From NCBI RefSeq assembly GCF_014655715.1, contig NZ_BNBM01000017.1, forward strand, positions 62,001-126,000: DNA of 64,000 nt, given 5' to 3'. The stretch is from Streptomyces lanatus (GTDB lineage Bacteria > Actinomycetota > Actinomycetes > Streptomycetales > Streptomycetaceae). Below the pieces are notes generated by a model, which made no database searches, was not told where the DNA came from, and was given only the letters and a program-made list of their open reading frames with translations. Shown here one piece after another: positions 7,788 through 15,997 of the stretch. Position 1 is the first letter of the stretch; the number at the start of each line of letters is the position of its first letter. A program made the translations under genes and the position numbers.

Positions 7788-7818
7788 CTTGCCCAATTGG
7801 GCAAGAATGATCTTGGTT
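7788..7818. repeat. 31-base 3'-end element, copy A (palindromic hairpin)
   Basis: It contains the palindrome CTTGCCCAATTGGGCAAG followed by AATGATCTTGGTT. It matches the element at 15958-15988 (opposite orientation) at 29 of 31 positions. In both places it lies just after the stop codon of an isolated non-structural gene, here the Gp88-type gene, in the same orientation relative to that gene. It probably acts as a terminator, or marks the end of an acquired gene cassette. Confidence 0.75.
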
Positions 7819-7832
7819 CTCCCTCGTGGCGG

Positions 7833-8573
7833 CTACGGCCGTCCGCTCCGGAACTGCTTGCCGGGACCGCGGCGACGCTCATCCTGGGCGCGCTGCAGCT
7901 CGCTGAACCGCTTGTCGCCCTGCTTCTTCTGGAGGTGCTTGATGTTGTTCGCTGGGATGCCGACCTTCTGTGGGCCCAGTACCGACACCAGGCACCCCTC
8001 CTCGGCGCGGGATGCGTATCCGGCCTCGGCGAGGGACTCCGCGTCGGGGAAGATGTCGACGTGCCGCTCGATCGTCACGTTGACCAGGTGGTCCTCGCGG
8101 CCGCCGAGTGAGTACACCCACTTGAAGTTCTCCGGCGGATCCGGTTCCACAACCTCACGGAACAGGGACACGCTCTTGGTGTACGCGTAGAAGCGGACGC
8201 CCGGCGAGGCTCGCATGATGCGCAGCCAGGCCTCGGTGTACTCCCGGGAGAAGAAGTCGCCGGCGTCGTGGCACCGGATCCAGCGACCTTGGTACCGCTT
8301 GTGCTGGAGCTCGGCGGTCATCTGCGCTTCCCAGCCGGGCAGGTCGTCCAGAATCATCATCAGGTTCGCCTCGTGGCGGGCCTTGACGTTCGGGAACCGG
8401 TAGCTGCCCTGGCGCGCGTAACACAAGGGGGCGCAGACCCCAGCCGAGGGACAGGTGTTGTATTTCCGGCCGTCGGGCAGAGTCCCGGCCCACGCCGGGA
8501 TTGACCAGTTGTAGATGCCTTGCCTGCGGAGATCGCTGTTCTGGGTGAGTAGCCACCGTGGTTTGTCAGTCAT
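7833..8573 (-). CDS. Gp88-type phage protein
   Basis: A 246-residue protein. It resembles the actinophage Gp88 family, with a conserved cysteine segment (CPSAGVCAPLCYARQGSYRF), WIRCHDAGDFFS and VRFYAYTKS motifs. The closely spaced cysteines suggest a metal- or cluster-binding site, and the biochemical role in the family is not known to me. ATG at 8573 lies 6 bases after the -10-like box with no ribosome-binding site, so a leaderless transcript is likely. The gene sits alone inside the structural module, between the IPT protein and the metallophosphoesterase, and ends in a repeated 3' element, so it looks like a moron (an added gene unit). Confidence 0.75.
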   Translation of the reverse strand: MTDKPRWLLTQNSDLRRQGIYNWSIPAWAGTLPDGRKYNTCPSAGVCAPLCYARQGSYRFPNVKARHEANLMMILDDLPGWEAQMTAELQHKRYQGRWIRCHDAGDFFSREYTEAWLRIMRASPGVRFYAYTKSVSLFREVVEPDPPENFKWVYSLGGREDHLVNVTIERHVDIFPDAESLAEAGYASRAEEGCLVSVLGPQKVGIPANNIKHLQKKQGDKRFSELQRAQDERRRGPGKQFRSGRP

Positions 8574-8579
8574 GCCCGG

Positions 8580-8610
8580 ACCGTGGAGTTCCGGGCTGGC
8601 TTGCGTCGCG
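8580..8610 (-). promoter_or_regulatory. Shared phage promoter-like element, copy 6 (leaderless start)
   Basis: CGCGACGCAAGC (8599-8610), 13 bases, CACGGT (8580-8585), then 6 bases to the Gp88 ATG at 8573. Confidence 0.75.
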
Positions 8611-8745
8611 CTCAGCCCCTCCTTCCAGGCGCGGCACTGGCTCCGCTCATCGAGTGATGCCATCGCGCGGGATGCCGCCCTGCGGTAGCCCCCGCCTCGC
8701 ATGCGCCAAGATCCTCACGCGAAGGGCAGGACGGAGGAGGGCATC

Positions 8746-9096
8746 ATGCTGAGCAAACACGCCTGGATCACAGGCAGGCCCCGAAGGCGTCTGGGCGACG
8801 CCATAGGGCGAGCGTATGTCCAGGGAGTCCCCATCCGGACTCTGGCGGACATCTCCGGACGCAGCTTCGGCTCGGTCCGCCAACTACTCATCGAGGCCGA
8901 CGTAGTCTTGTCGCCACGCGGCGGTCGGACAGGTCGGGCAGGCCAGTCTCCTCAGCAGATCGTCGCTGCCCGCCACTTCGAACGGGAACTCGCTAACCTC
9001 TGCCAAGAGTCCTGGGAACTCGGGATCCTCTGCCAAGAATCCAACGACGTATTCAGAGGATCCGCAGGTCGTCCCAGCCGTCCGGGTCGACGGTGA
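8746..9096 (+). CDS. Small helix-turn-helix protein
   Basis: A 116-residue protein transcribed against the structural genes. ATG at 8746 follows GGAGGAGG by 6 bases. Residues 15-60 form a helix-turn-helix of the small Streptomyces type: a segment GVPIRTLADISGRSFGSVRQ then LLIEADVVLSPRGG, close in pattern to the protein at 44488-44715 (ASIRELAEEIGRSYGLVHR ... SRGG). The C-terminal half has a tandem repeat LCQES-WELGI-LCQES. The last 44 bases overlap the end of the opposing metallophosphoesterase gene. A DNA-binding role is likely; the target is unknown. Confidence 0.65.
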   Translation: MLSKHAWITGRPRRRLGDAIGRAYVQGVPIRTLADISGRSFGSVRQLLIEADVVLSPRGGRTGRAGQSPQQIVAARHFERELANLCQESWELGILCQESNDVFRGSAGRPSRPGRR

Positions 9097-10300
9097 ACAC
9101 GAGCAGGCCGGAGGACGAGACCTCGCCCGAGCGGACGGCATACCAGTCGCTGCCGTTGTCCAGGGTCGGGGCCTGGATCCAGAGCCTGCCGTTGCCCATC
9201 TGCTGGGCGCGGAAGTGATGGAAGTGGCCCGTGATGAGGATGTCGGCGTCGGCAACGGGCTGACGGCCGAAGGTCTGCCCGCGCCACCAGTCACTCGCCT
9301 TGTCCGGGCGCGGGTACTGGTGGCCATGGCCCAGGCCCACGACCTTCCCGGCGACGTCGAGCGACACAGTGTCCCGCCACCGTTCCGGCAGGACGAACGA
9401 GACGTGCCCATACGCGTCCGCGTTGCGGGCGTAGGCGTCGGCGACCTGGGACATGACCTCGATGCCCCAGTCGTCGATGGGCGGGCCCACAGCGTCCTTT
9501 CCGCGGCGCACGCGGCCGTGGTTGCTGCCGCAGGTCGCGGCAACGACGCGGCCAAACTTCCCGGCGAGGCGGTCCAGGCCCTCAAAGGTGATGCGCCGGT
9601 GGACGCGGACCATCTCAGTCAGGGTCAGGTCGTTGGTGAACGCCTGCTGCGTGGTGTTCTCAAAGCCCTCGACGCAGTCTCCGGCGTCGGCCCAGTAGGC
9701 GACGGACGGGGCCCGCCCGACGGCCTTGAGGTCGCGGATGTGGTCGTCGAGCCGGTCGAACCGGTCGGCGACCCGGGCGATGAGCTCCGGTGTGCCTCCG
9801 TCGCGGCCCACCTTCCCGGCCTGGGCATCGGCGTAGACCACGACCAGGGCGCGCTCCACAGTATCGACGGCCGTGCGGGGCTTGCGGCGGCGGCGCATCG
9901 CGTCGCGGACGAGGGCGTCGACGTCGCCGGCGGACAGCCACTCGGGGGCGGCCGGCTCGATGACGTACCGACAGCGCCACACCGCGCGGGTGACGGCGTC
10001 GTCACCCTGGGCGTGGCGGTGCCATGCCGCCGGGTCGTGCTTTGCCTCGACGAGCCGGACGCGGAAGCCCTCCGGGATAGCGAGGCCCATCTCCTCAACG
10101 CGCTCACGCCAGTCGGCCTCTCCCGCGGGCGGCTTGTCGGCGGGCGGGGCGGTGACGACCATCGTGCCGCCGGGCTCGTAGCGCACGCCGGACTCCCAAC
10201 CGCGCGGCGCGGCCGGGTAGACGCGCTGCGCCTGGGTGGGGCTGCTCTGGTCGTGGGAGGCAGGCTCGAGGAGGGCCTGCAGGTCGTTGTTCAGGGTCAT
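9053..10300 (-). CDS. Phage calcineurin-like metallophosphoesterase
   Basis: A 415-residue protein, ATG at 10300 overlapping the preceding stop. Metal-ligand motifs appear in order in the second half: YWADAGDCVEG (D and GD), TCGSNHGRVRRGKD (GNH-type, with S in place of the usual G), LGHGHQYP and ITGHFHHFR (GHxH). The N-terminal half (residues 1-170) is a phage-specific region with a long basic helix RDAMRRRRKPR. Enzymes of this fold cleave phosphomono- or phosphodiesters. In actinophages such genes are common, but usually outside the head module; here it follows the capsid gene. Confidence 0.75.
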   Translation of the reverse strand: MTLNNDLQALLEPASHDQSSPTQAQRVYPAAPRGWESGVRYEPGGTMVVTAPPADKPPAGEADWRERVEEMGLAIPEGFRVRLVEAKHDPAAWHRHAQGDDAVTRAVWRCRYVIEPAAPEWLSAGDVDALVRDAMRRRRKPRTAVDTVERALVVVYADAQAGKVGRDGGTPELIARVADRFDRLDDHIRDLKAVGRAPSVAYWADAGDCVEGFENTTQQAFTNDLTLTEMVRVHRRITFEGLDRLAGKFGRVVAATCGSNHGRVRRGKDAVGPPIDDWGIEVMSQVADAYARNADAYGHVSFVLPERWRDTVSLDVAGKVVGLGHGHQYPRPDKASDWWRGQTFGRQPVADADILITGHFHHFRAQQMGNGRLWIQAPTLDNGSDWYAVRSGEVSSSGLLVFTVDPDGWDDLRIL

Positions 10301-10572
10301 CGCTCGCACCGGCATCCGTTGGGCTTCCCGCGCCGCCGGTGCCGATTGACGGTGTAGGCCGTAACGGCGTCGCCGTATCGACTGAGGGTCTCGGCGATGG
10401 CTGTGGCGGAGACGCTGGTCGTGTCCAGCACCGTGCGGAGGGATGCGGCTACGTCAGCATCGGCGGCTTCCAGGAGGGCACCGACGCTGCAGCGGGGGCC
10501 CCGGTGAGCGGCGGGGGCGCCCGTGAGGGCGTCCAACTCCTGGGCGAGGCCTATGGGTTGTTTCTCGATCAC
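10297..10572 (-). CDS. Small phage protein with helix-turn-helix-like C-terminus
   Basis: A 91-residue protein. The GTG at 10572 is preceded at 5 bases by GGAGG, so it was preferred to more upstream codons in the same frame. The product is helical, with SATAIAETLSRYGDAVTAYT in the place of a helix-turn-helix and a very basic end (RHRRRGKPNGCRCER). This layout is common to small DNA-binding phage proteins that accompany phosphoesterase genes. It overlaps the metallophosphoesterase start by 4 bases. DNA binding is inferred. Confidence 0.6.
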   Translation of the reverse strand: MIEKQPIGLAQELDALTGAPAAHRGPRCSVGALLEAADADVAASLRTVLDTTSVSATAIAETLSRYGDAVTAYTVNRHRRRGKPNGCRCER

Positions 10573-10608
10573 CAGCGTCCTCCGTCGTCTTGATGGTGGT
10601 ACGTGGGA

Positions 10609-10639
10609 GGGGGCGCACCCGTGGCCCGGGTGCACCCCC
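10609..10639 (-). terminator. Terminator after the major capsid gene
   Basis: GGGGGCGCACCC (10609-10620) pairs with GGGTGCACCCCC (10628-10639) with a single mismatch and a 7-base loop, 15 bases after the capsid stop. The small downstream genes would then be reached by read-through or by their own promoter. Confidence 0.7.
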
Positions 10640-10654
10640 TCACTCCGGCCCGGA

Positions 10655-11956
10655 TCAGGCGGTCGGCTGGGTCCAGGTGCCGATGACGAAGGACTCCGGC
10701 CGCGGGACCTCGAGCGCCAGGCGCTCGTCGGCACGGAAGGTGATCAGGCCCTTCTCGTAGTTGTCCGCGTTCTCCGAGGAGACGGTGACGGAGACGTTCT
10801 CGCGGTCGTGGAGCTGCGCGCCGAGACCGAACGCACCGATGAGGAAGTCGCTGTCGGCCATCGCGGTCGTCTCGACCACGTTCAGGCGCCACACCTTCTT
10901 CTCGGCGCCGATGGCGACGGCGATGGCGACGCGGAAGGCGCCGTTCTTGTCCTCCTCGACCTCGACGTGCTCCCACATCGTGGGCGACAGGACGATGCCG
11001 GTCGGGTCGTACTCGGCGAGCAGGGCCTTCGTGATGCTGCGCCGAATCTGGACGCTGTACTGGTCGGTCTCGAGACCGGTGTACTGCTGGACGCCTGGCG
11101 TGTTGTAGATGCCGGTCAGGGACTGGCCGTCGCCGACGCTGTGCAGGAGGTCCCAGTCCTCCGCGTACTTGACGCCCTCCACCATGCGCGTGTTGATGAA
11201 GGTCTTGAGCCGCGGCTCGTCGCTGAGAATGTTCTTGTGCGCGTCGAGCAGGTGCGCGACCTCAGCCACCGGGTACATCACCGGGGTCAGCGTCAGCTTC
11301 GACCGCGGGGCCCGGCCCCAGGTGTCGGTGTCCGCGCCGGTCGCCGGGGAGACGCCGTCGGCGGCGTACCGCTCCTTGACCTGGCGAGCGGCGTTCGTCC
11401 AGCCGGTCTCACGCGCGCCGTACAGGACGGCGTTCTTGGTGGTCGACTTCGGGAACAGGTCCCGGATGTGGAACTTCCGGAACGGCCTCTCCGCGATGCC
11501 CAGGTTCTGCGCGGAGCCGAGGACCTGGTGGGTCACCGTGCCGGCCGAGAGGGAAAAGATGCTCTTGCCCTCGATGTCGGCGCGGATGTACGGCTTGTCA
11601 CGGAACTGCTGAGCGGTGGCGCTCTGGAAGGAACCGGACTCGACGAACAGGTCGCCGAGCGACTTCTCCTCGATGCCCATGGGGCGCTGGCCGTAGTGGC
11701 TGGCCGCGGCCGGCGTCGACTCCGGAGCCTCGAGGTACTGCTTGATCTCGGTGAGGCCCTGTTCGGCGTCGATGAGGGCCTTGATCTCCTGCGCCTCGCT
11801 GGACACCTTGCGGAAGGCCTTCGCCTGCTCGGTGGAGACGACGAACTGGCCGCCGTCCTCGACCTTGAAGGACTGGCTGATCTGCTCGGCCTCGGCGGAC
11901 TTGAGCTGGAGCGCCTTCTGCAGCTCCTCAATACGGCTGGTGGTGACGGTGGGCAT
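10655..11956 (-). CDS. HK97-type major capsid protein
   Basis: A 433-residue protein, ATG at 11956 behind GGGAGAG. Residues 1 to about 75 form a coiled delta/scaffold domain (RIEELQKALQLKSAEAEQI, then SSEAQEIKALIDAEQGL), which the prohead protease normally removes. The rest follows the HK97 fold order: an E-loop region, a spine helix, and an A-domain near the end with LSPTMWEHVEVEEDKNGAFR, FGLGAQLHDRENVSVTVSSE and FRADERLALEVPRPESF. Position downstream of the protease gene is standard. Two promoter-like elements upstream agree with the high expression a capsid needs. Confidence 0.92.
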   Translation of the reverse strand: MPTVTTSRIEELQKALQLKSAEAEQISQSFKVEDGGQFVVSTEQAKAFRKVSSEAQEIKALIDAEQGLTEIKQYLEAPESTPAAASHYGQRPMGIEEKSLGDLFVESGSFQSATAQQFRDKPYIRADIEGKSIFSLSAGTVTHQVLGSAQNLGIAERPFRKFHIRDLFPKSTTKNAVLYGARETGWTNAARQVKERYAADGVSPATGADTDTWGRAPRSKLTLTPVMYPVAEVAHLLDAHKNILSDEPRLKTFINTRMVEGVKYAEDWDLLHSVGDGQSLTGIYNTPGVQQYTGLETDQYSVQIRRSITKALLAEYDPTGIVLSPTMWEHVEVEEDKNGAFRVAIAVAIGAEKKVWRLNVVETTAMADSDFLIGAFGLGAQLHDRENVSVTVSSENADNYEKGLITFRADERLALEVPRPESFVIGTWTQPTA

Positions 11957-11969
11957 TTGGGGTGCTCTC

Positions 11970-12000
11970 CCTGTGCTGGGTGCGGCTGACGTGCGTCGCT
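11970..12000 (-). promoter_or_regulatory. Possible second promoter-like element before capsid
   Basis: AGCGACGCACGT (11989-12000), 13 bases, CACAGG (11970-11975). Spacing is exact but both boxes deviate, and the second overlaps the capsid ribosome-binding site, so this may be chance. Confidence 0.35.
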
Positions 12001-12038
12001 CGCCCGGCCAGCACCGGGACGCCTCAACGCGAGGCGTG

Positions 12039-12069
12039 ATGAAAGAGAGGGAGAGGGGTTAACGTCGCG
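12039..12069 (-). promoter_or_regulatory. Shared phage promoter-like element, copy 7 (before capsid)
   Basis: A perfect first box CGCGACGTTAAC (12058-12069). At the usual spacing the second box reads TTTCAT (12039-12044), which is off consensus; CATCAC lies 3 bases lower. The capsid ATG is 82 bases beyond the second box. Confidence 0.55.
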
Positions 12070-12178
12070 TGCTGTCCGCTCGGGACGTCAAGAGTGGGCA
12101 GCACAAGGGGTTTGACCTGCTGTTTTGTTGTCGACGGTGTGCGGGGGCGCGGGAAGCGCGCGGGGGCGGGGGTGTAAC

Positions 12179-14104
12179 TCAGCTCCGCATCAGGGCGAGT
12201 GTGGCCTTCACCTCGTCGGGGTCCAGGCGGACGGTGTCCTCCGGCTCCGCGGCCGGTTCGTTGTCCTCGGCGTTCTCCTCGTCGTCGTCTTCGGGTTCGG
12301 TGCCCTCGTCGCCGAAGGTGTCGTTGTCCCAGAGGTCCAGTCCGGGGGCTCTGTCCGTCGGTCGGTTCGCGGCCGGGGGCTCCTCGTCCTCGATGTCGAG
12401 GCCCTTCGCAGACAGTGCGGCGATGAGCTCCTGGACCTTGTCGCGGACGTCCTCGAGCTGCTCCGGGCTGGCGGTGCTGCTGCTGACGCGGGCGGTGGCG
12501 TCGGCGAGCGCCCCGACGGTGGGCTGTACGACGCGTGCGTCGACGTCCTCGTCCTCGGTGGCGGCACGGGAGGCACTGGTTCCCTCCGGCACGACGATGG
12601 TGGCGAGCTCCACGGGCTGCGGCTTGTCGAGCGTGATCTCACCGGCCGTGACCGTGTACGGGATGGCGTAGTGGCTGCTGCGCCGCTCGTCCTCACTGTG
12701 CACGGAAACGATGACGCGGTCGGGGTAGGTGCCCTCTATGCACGTCCAGGTGCCGCCGTCCTGGTCGAGGAGCTCGCGGACGGCGTCGGCAAGGCGGGCA
12801 CGGAACTGTTCCTGCGACTCGGGCAGCGGCTTCGGCGACATCTCGGGGGCCTCCAGCGGGGCGGAAATTCGGCTCTTGGCCTCGGCGACCATGGAGCGGG
12901 CGGACTTGTGCTCGATGCGCGGCAGGGCGCGGGCGGCCTTCACTGCGGCGCGCGCGGACTTCTTCTCGGTGGAGGTCACGCCGTCCCGGGTGGCGTTGAT
13001 GATGCCCTCGAGGACGTTCTCGGAGACGGGGCGGATCGGCTTCGGCGCCAGGCCTTGCGGGAGGGCGGCGCCGGCCAGGAGCTCCCACGGAGTCTCGCGG
13101 CACTCAGGCCGCAGAAGCGCCATGTCGGGGAGAACGGTGATCGGCCACCAGGCGGTGACCTCGGTTGCGTCGCCCTTGGGGTCGTCCGGGTTGGCGACGC
13201 GGCGCTCGTCGTGAGGCGCGTTGATCCGTACGGAGTCCTCGGTCGGGACCACGGCCACGTAGCCGCGATAGATGCCGTTCGGAGCGGTCCAGGAGCCGAC
13301 GACGCTGGTCGTGGCGGGCAGGGTCGAGCCGGTTTCCTCGGACCACTCGCGCAGGGCGGCCGCGAGGGGTTCCTCGCCGTCCTCGAGGCGTCCGCCGGGG
13401 ATCTCCCACATGCCCGCCGCGGGATCGTCCTCGTCGAGGGTCCGCTGGATCATCAGCACGCGGCCGGTGTCGGCGGCCTTCACCGCCAGGCCCGCGACCT
13501 TGATGGCGTCGTCCTTCGGAACGGCGACGACGTCTATCTCGACGTGGGAGGAGGTGGTCTTGTACTCGAGCCCGTCGTGACCGCCGGTCGTGGACTTCAC
13601 CTCGAGGCTGCGCGTCAGGGGGTGCGCGCCGTGCAGAACGGGCGAGACCTCGAAAAGGTCCAAGTCGTGGATGATGCGGACGCCGTCACCGCGCTTGCTC
13701 GCGCCCGTGTCAGGGACGCGGTAGCCGATGGAGAACGCGGCCTGCTTGTGCTCATGCCACTGCTTGACCTGCTCGTAGCAGTCGCGGCCTTGCTGGGTGC
13801 GCAGGTTGTAGATGACGGTGGCGACGAGGGCGCCGGCCTCGGGGGGCCACTCGGGGATGCTCCGGAAGCGGGAGTCGCCGGGTAGCCACTCCTCGCACTC
13901 GACGACGACACCGACGGGGTTCTTCCACCCGTGGTGCCACACGGTTTTGACGGACCGTGAGGCGAGGGTGCGAGCGAAGGCGCCGGGCATGATGAGGTCG
14001 TTGACCTCGTCGACCACGCCGGTGACGGCGTAGATTGCCCGGCTGGTGCCTCGCTGGGTGGTGCTGGGACGTGCGGGTCTGGCGGGTGGAGCAGCGGTCG
14101 GCAC
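12179..14104 (-). CDS. Prohead protease fused to a NUDIX domain and scaffold-like tail
   Basis: A 641-residue protein. GTG at 14104 follows GGAGG by 9 bases. Residues 15-170 match the HK97-type prohead serine protease pattern: a VVDEVNDLIMPGAF start, the catalytic-type His in VWHHGWKNP (57/58) and Ser in AAFSIGYRV (125). Residues about 185-320 are a complete NUDIX hydrolase domain with the box at 238-259 (GRLEDG-E-EPLAAAL-REWSEETG) preceded by MWEIPG. Residues 430-641 are acidic and coiled, like a scaffold. Typical proteases of this group are about 200 residues. The insertion of a nucleotide-pyrophosphatase-type domain is exceptional, and all NUDIX box residues appear intact. Confidence 0.87.
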   Translation of the reverse strand: MPTAAPPARPARPSTTQRGTSRAIYAVTGVVDEVNDLIMPGAFARTLASRSVKTVWHHGWKNPVGVVVECEEWLPGDSRFRSIPEWPPEAGALVATVIYNLRTQQGRDCYEQVKQWHEHKQAAFSIGYRVPDTGASKRGDGVRIIHDLDLFEVSPVLHGAHPLTRSLEVKSTTGGHDGLEYKTTSSHVEIDVVAVPKDDAIKVAGLAVKAADTGRVLMIQRTLDEDDPAAGMWEIPGGRLEDGEEPLAAALREWSEETGSTLPATTSVVGSWTAPNGIYRGYVAVVPTEDSVRINAPHDERRVANPDDPKGDATEVTAWWPITVLPDMALLRPECRETPWELLAGAALPQGLAPKPIRPVSENVLEGIINATRDGVTSTEKKSARAAVKAARALPRIEHKSARSMVAEAKSRISAPLEAPEMSPKPLPESQEQFRARLADAVRELLDQDGGTWTCIEGTYPDRVIVSVHSEDERRSSHYAIPYTVTAGEITLDKPQPVELATIVVPEGTSASRAATEDEDVDARVVQPTVGALADATARVSSSTASPEQLEDVRDKVQELIAALSAKGLDIEDEEPPAANRPTDRAPGLDLWDNDTFGDEGTEPEDDDEENAEDNEPAAEPEDTVRLDPDEVKATLALMRS

Positions 14105-14163
14105 GGCGGGGAACCTCCGGCGGTGGACAGTGGGCCGCCGGGCACCGTGCCGTTCGCGTAGAG

Positions 14164-14382
14164 CTACTGTCCTGCGGTGGCCTCTACGGGCTGTCGAGGC
14201 TGCGTTTCAGCCTGGGATCGGGCCATGGACCACCCCTTGGTCCAGTAGCGGTATCCGAACCGCTCCTCGACGCTGCCGTACATGTTGTACGGGCAGGTGT
14301 CGGAGGGGTCTCCGTTGGCATACGCGGCCTTGCCCTCGTTGAGCCGGTCCTGGAAGGTCTGACGGTCGAGCTGGATCGGCAC
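14164..14382 (-). CDS. Rmf/CrpP-like small protein
   Basis: A 72-residue protein, GTG at 14382 behind AAGGAG. The core AYANGDPSDTCPYNMYG ... RYWTKGWSMAR matches the ribosome modulation factor/CrpP pattern: a small residue-rich helix, CPY, then W-x-x-GW-x-x-AR. Rmf dimerises ribosomes in stationary-phase bacteria, and CrpP-type relatives occur in many phages, where their role is unclear. It lies between the acidic protein and the prohead protease. The family call rests on a short motif. Confidence 0.6.
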   Translation of the reverse strand: MPIQLDRQTFQDRLNEGKAAYANGDPSDTCPYNMYGSVEERFGYRYWTKGWSMARSQAETQPRQPVEATAGQ

Positions 14383-14394
14383 GGTCGGATCTCC

Positions 14395-15057
14395 TTACTG
14401 GCCCGCGAACATCGAGTCCTGGACGCCGCGGTCGCTGGGCTGGGGCGGGCCGCTCGGGGCCGCGCCTCCTGCCGCATTCGCTCGGTCCTCGCCGTTGTGG
14501 TGCGTCTGCGTCATCTGCGCGCCGTCAACGTCGGTCGACCACGCGTCTGGGTCGGTGTAGCGCCACACTTGGCCGTCGCTGTCCCGCACCCATCCGGTCA
14601 GTGTGCCGTCCGGGGCCTTGTCGAGCCAAGCCTGTTCGCCGCCGCTACCGGTGTAGGCGCACCAGGCTTCGGGGCCGTCGGGGTCGGTCTCGTCGCCCTC
14701 GTTGTACTCGTCCCCTGCCCAGGGGCGGGAGTCGTCGTCAGGTTGCTCCGGGGCCGTGTTGGGGTCGCCGCCGCCTTCTCCTTCTGGTGGAGCGTTCGGG
14801 GTCGGAGGCGCCGGAGGGTCCTCCCCGAGGGGCTCCTCCGGCGTGGCGGGATCCTCCTCGGGTGCGGCCGGGGCCGCCGTGGGGTCCTGGGGCAGTTCGT
14901 CCTCCGGATCCTCGGTCAGTTCGTCGGAGACGCCGGGGCCGGCTTTGTCGAGCGGGGCCTCCTCGGTGCCCTCGGTCTCCTCGTTCTCGTCGTCTTCCTC
15001 CCCGAAAGGCTTGCCGCCCTTGGGGAGAGCCTTGATGGCGAATCCGTATCTGGTCAC
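14395..15057 (-). CDS. Acidic Pro/Glu-rich phage protein
   Basis: A 220-residue protein. Residues 1-15 are basic (MTRYGFAIKALPKGGK). Residues 20-120 are low-complexity Glu/Asp/Pro/Ala. Residues 125-195 hold a compact domain rich in Trp and Gly (DKAPDGTLTGWVRDSDGQVWR). GTG at 15057 lies 6 bases after the -10-like box with no ribosome-binding site, a further leaderless candidate. Position before the protease suggests a head-assembly or scaffold-associated role, but nothing in the sequence proves it. Confidence 0.65.
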   Translation of the reverse strand: MTRYGFAIKALPKGGKPFGEEDDENEETEGTEEAPLDKAGPGVSDELTEDPEDELPQDPTAAPAAPEEDPATPEEPLGEDPPAPPTPNAPPEGEGGGDPNTAPEQPDDDSRPWAGDEYNEGDETDPDGPEAWCAYTGSGGEQAWLDKAPDGTLTGWVRDSDGQVWRYTDPDAWSTDVDGAQMTQTHHNGEDRANAAGGAAPSGPPQPSDRGVQDSMFAGQ

Positions 15058-15063
15058 GGACGG

Positions 15064-15094
15064 AGGATGGACGGCAGCTACTGCTTGTGTCCCC
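15064..15094 (-). promoter_or_regulatory. Shared phage promoter-like element, copy 8 (leaderless start)
   Basis: GGGGACACAAGC (15083-15094), 13 bases, CATCCT (15064-15069), then 6 bases to GTG 15057. The first four bases differ from consensus, while the spacing and the GACACAAGC core are kept. Confidence 0.65.
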
Positions 15095-15157
15095 CAGTGC
15101 TACCGCAACCAGCTAGTGGGGGCGCAGCGTCTCGGTGGGAAAGCTCCGGCCTGAGAG

Positions 15158-15955
15158 GTGAAGTTGAGTCGCTCACGTCCTCCACGCCTGCGGATTCACC
15201 AGATCCCAAGACGCCCTCCTGTACGGCAGCGCGTGCCAGAGCCCGAGAGCAGTCAACCGCCGCCGGATCAACCTGTTCGGCCGGCAATTTTGCAGTGGGT
15301 AACGGCACCTTTTCGTCTTGTCGTTCGGTGGTACCGCCGGGTGGACTGGGTGAAGCACACCGCTGTGGTTGCTGCTGTCGTAGCTGCTGGTGGTCTGGCT
15401 GTCACAGCGTGGGGGACGATGAAGTCCGCACAGGTGGCTGACGACCAACTCGCCCAGTCCGAGGCGCAGAAGGACGACGCGGCACGTAAGTTGACGTCTC
15501 GCGTCACGATGTGGGAGGAGCGCCAGAGTGGTTGGAATGGACCTCCGCACCGGATAGTCGCCAACCGCAACGTTGAGCCCGTGTATGTCTTCTACAAGAT
15601 CTCCGCTGCGGAACTTCATCGATCGGGGACCGGTGATCGTTGGGTCCATCCCCATATGGGGATGGTGCCGTTGGGGACAATCCCGCCATGCACTCGACAG
15701 GACTTCAGCTGGAAGGCCATCTCGTATCAGGTGGATGCGCGCTGGAATATCGGCTTCTGGGAAGTCACCTCCCTCGTCGTCGTTGAGCCCTCTGGAGTCC
15801 AGTGGCAACGCCTGCCAGGAGGAGAGATCAAGGGCCTTACTAAGAGCGACCGTCGAGACCTGGCTCTCGCCCGGAAAAACTCTTATGTCCCTCTGCCTGT
15901 CGACCATGGGAAGCCAAATACGAGCGATCTCGAACAGTGCGGTTCTGTCGACTGA
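15158..15955 (+). CDS. Membrane-anchored protein, moron-like
   Basis: A 265-residue protein read against the structural genes. Residues 1-65 are basic and proline-rich. A single transmembrane segment at about 70-88 (TAVVAAVVAAGGLAVTAWG) follows. A coiled part (KSAQVADDQLAQSEAQKDDAARKL) and a soluble domain to the end complete it. Bacterial proteins with this layout exist in Streptomyces but I know no function. GTG at 15158 lies too close to GAGAGG for a usual site, so the start is uncertain. A repeated 31-base 3' element begins 3 bases after the stop. Lone, counter-oriented and with a terminator-like element, it looks like an accessory gene, possibly expressed in the lysogen. Confidence 0.68.
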   Translation: MKLSRSRPPRLRIHQIPRRPPVRQRVPEPESSQPPPDQPVRPAILQWVTAPFRLVVRWYRRVDWVKHTAVVAAVVAAGGLAVTAWGTMKSAQVADDQLAQSEAQKDDAARKLTSRVTMWEERQSGWNGPPHRIVANRNVEPVYVFYKISAAELHRSGTGDRWVHPHMGMVPLGTIPPCTRQDFSWKAISYQVDARWNIGFWEVTSLVVVEPSGVQWQRLPGGEIKGLTKSDRRDLALARKNSYVPLPVDHGKPNTSDLEQCGSVD

Positions 15956-15957
15956 GC

Positions 15958-15988
15958 AACCAAGATCATTTTTGCCCAGTTGGGCAAG
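15958..15988. repeat. 31-base 3'-end element, copy B
   Basis: AACCAAGATCATT followed by TTTGCCCAGTTGGGCAAG. It is the inverted partner of 7788-7818 (29 of 31 identical) and lies directly after the stop of the membrane-anchored gene. The stem TTGCCCA/TGGGCAA is kept in both copies. Confidence 0.75.
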
Positions 15989-15997
15989 CGGCCCGAA

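Noticed and set aside
7788..15988. Attachment sites (attL/attR-like repeats) for the 31-base repeated elements
   Set aside because: They are inverted relative to each other, lie inside the structural module and follow gene stops. No integrase is near.
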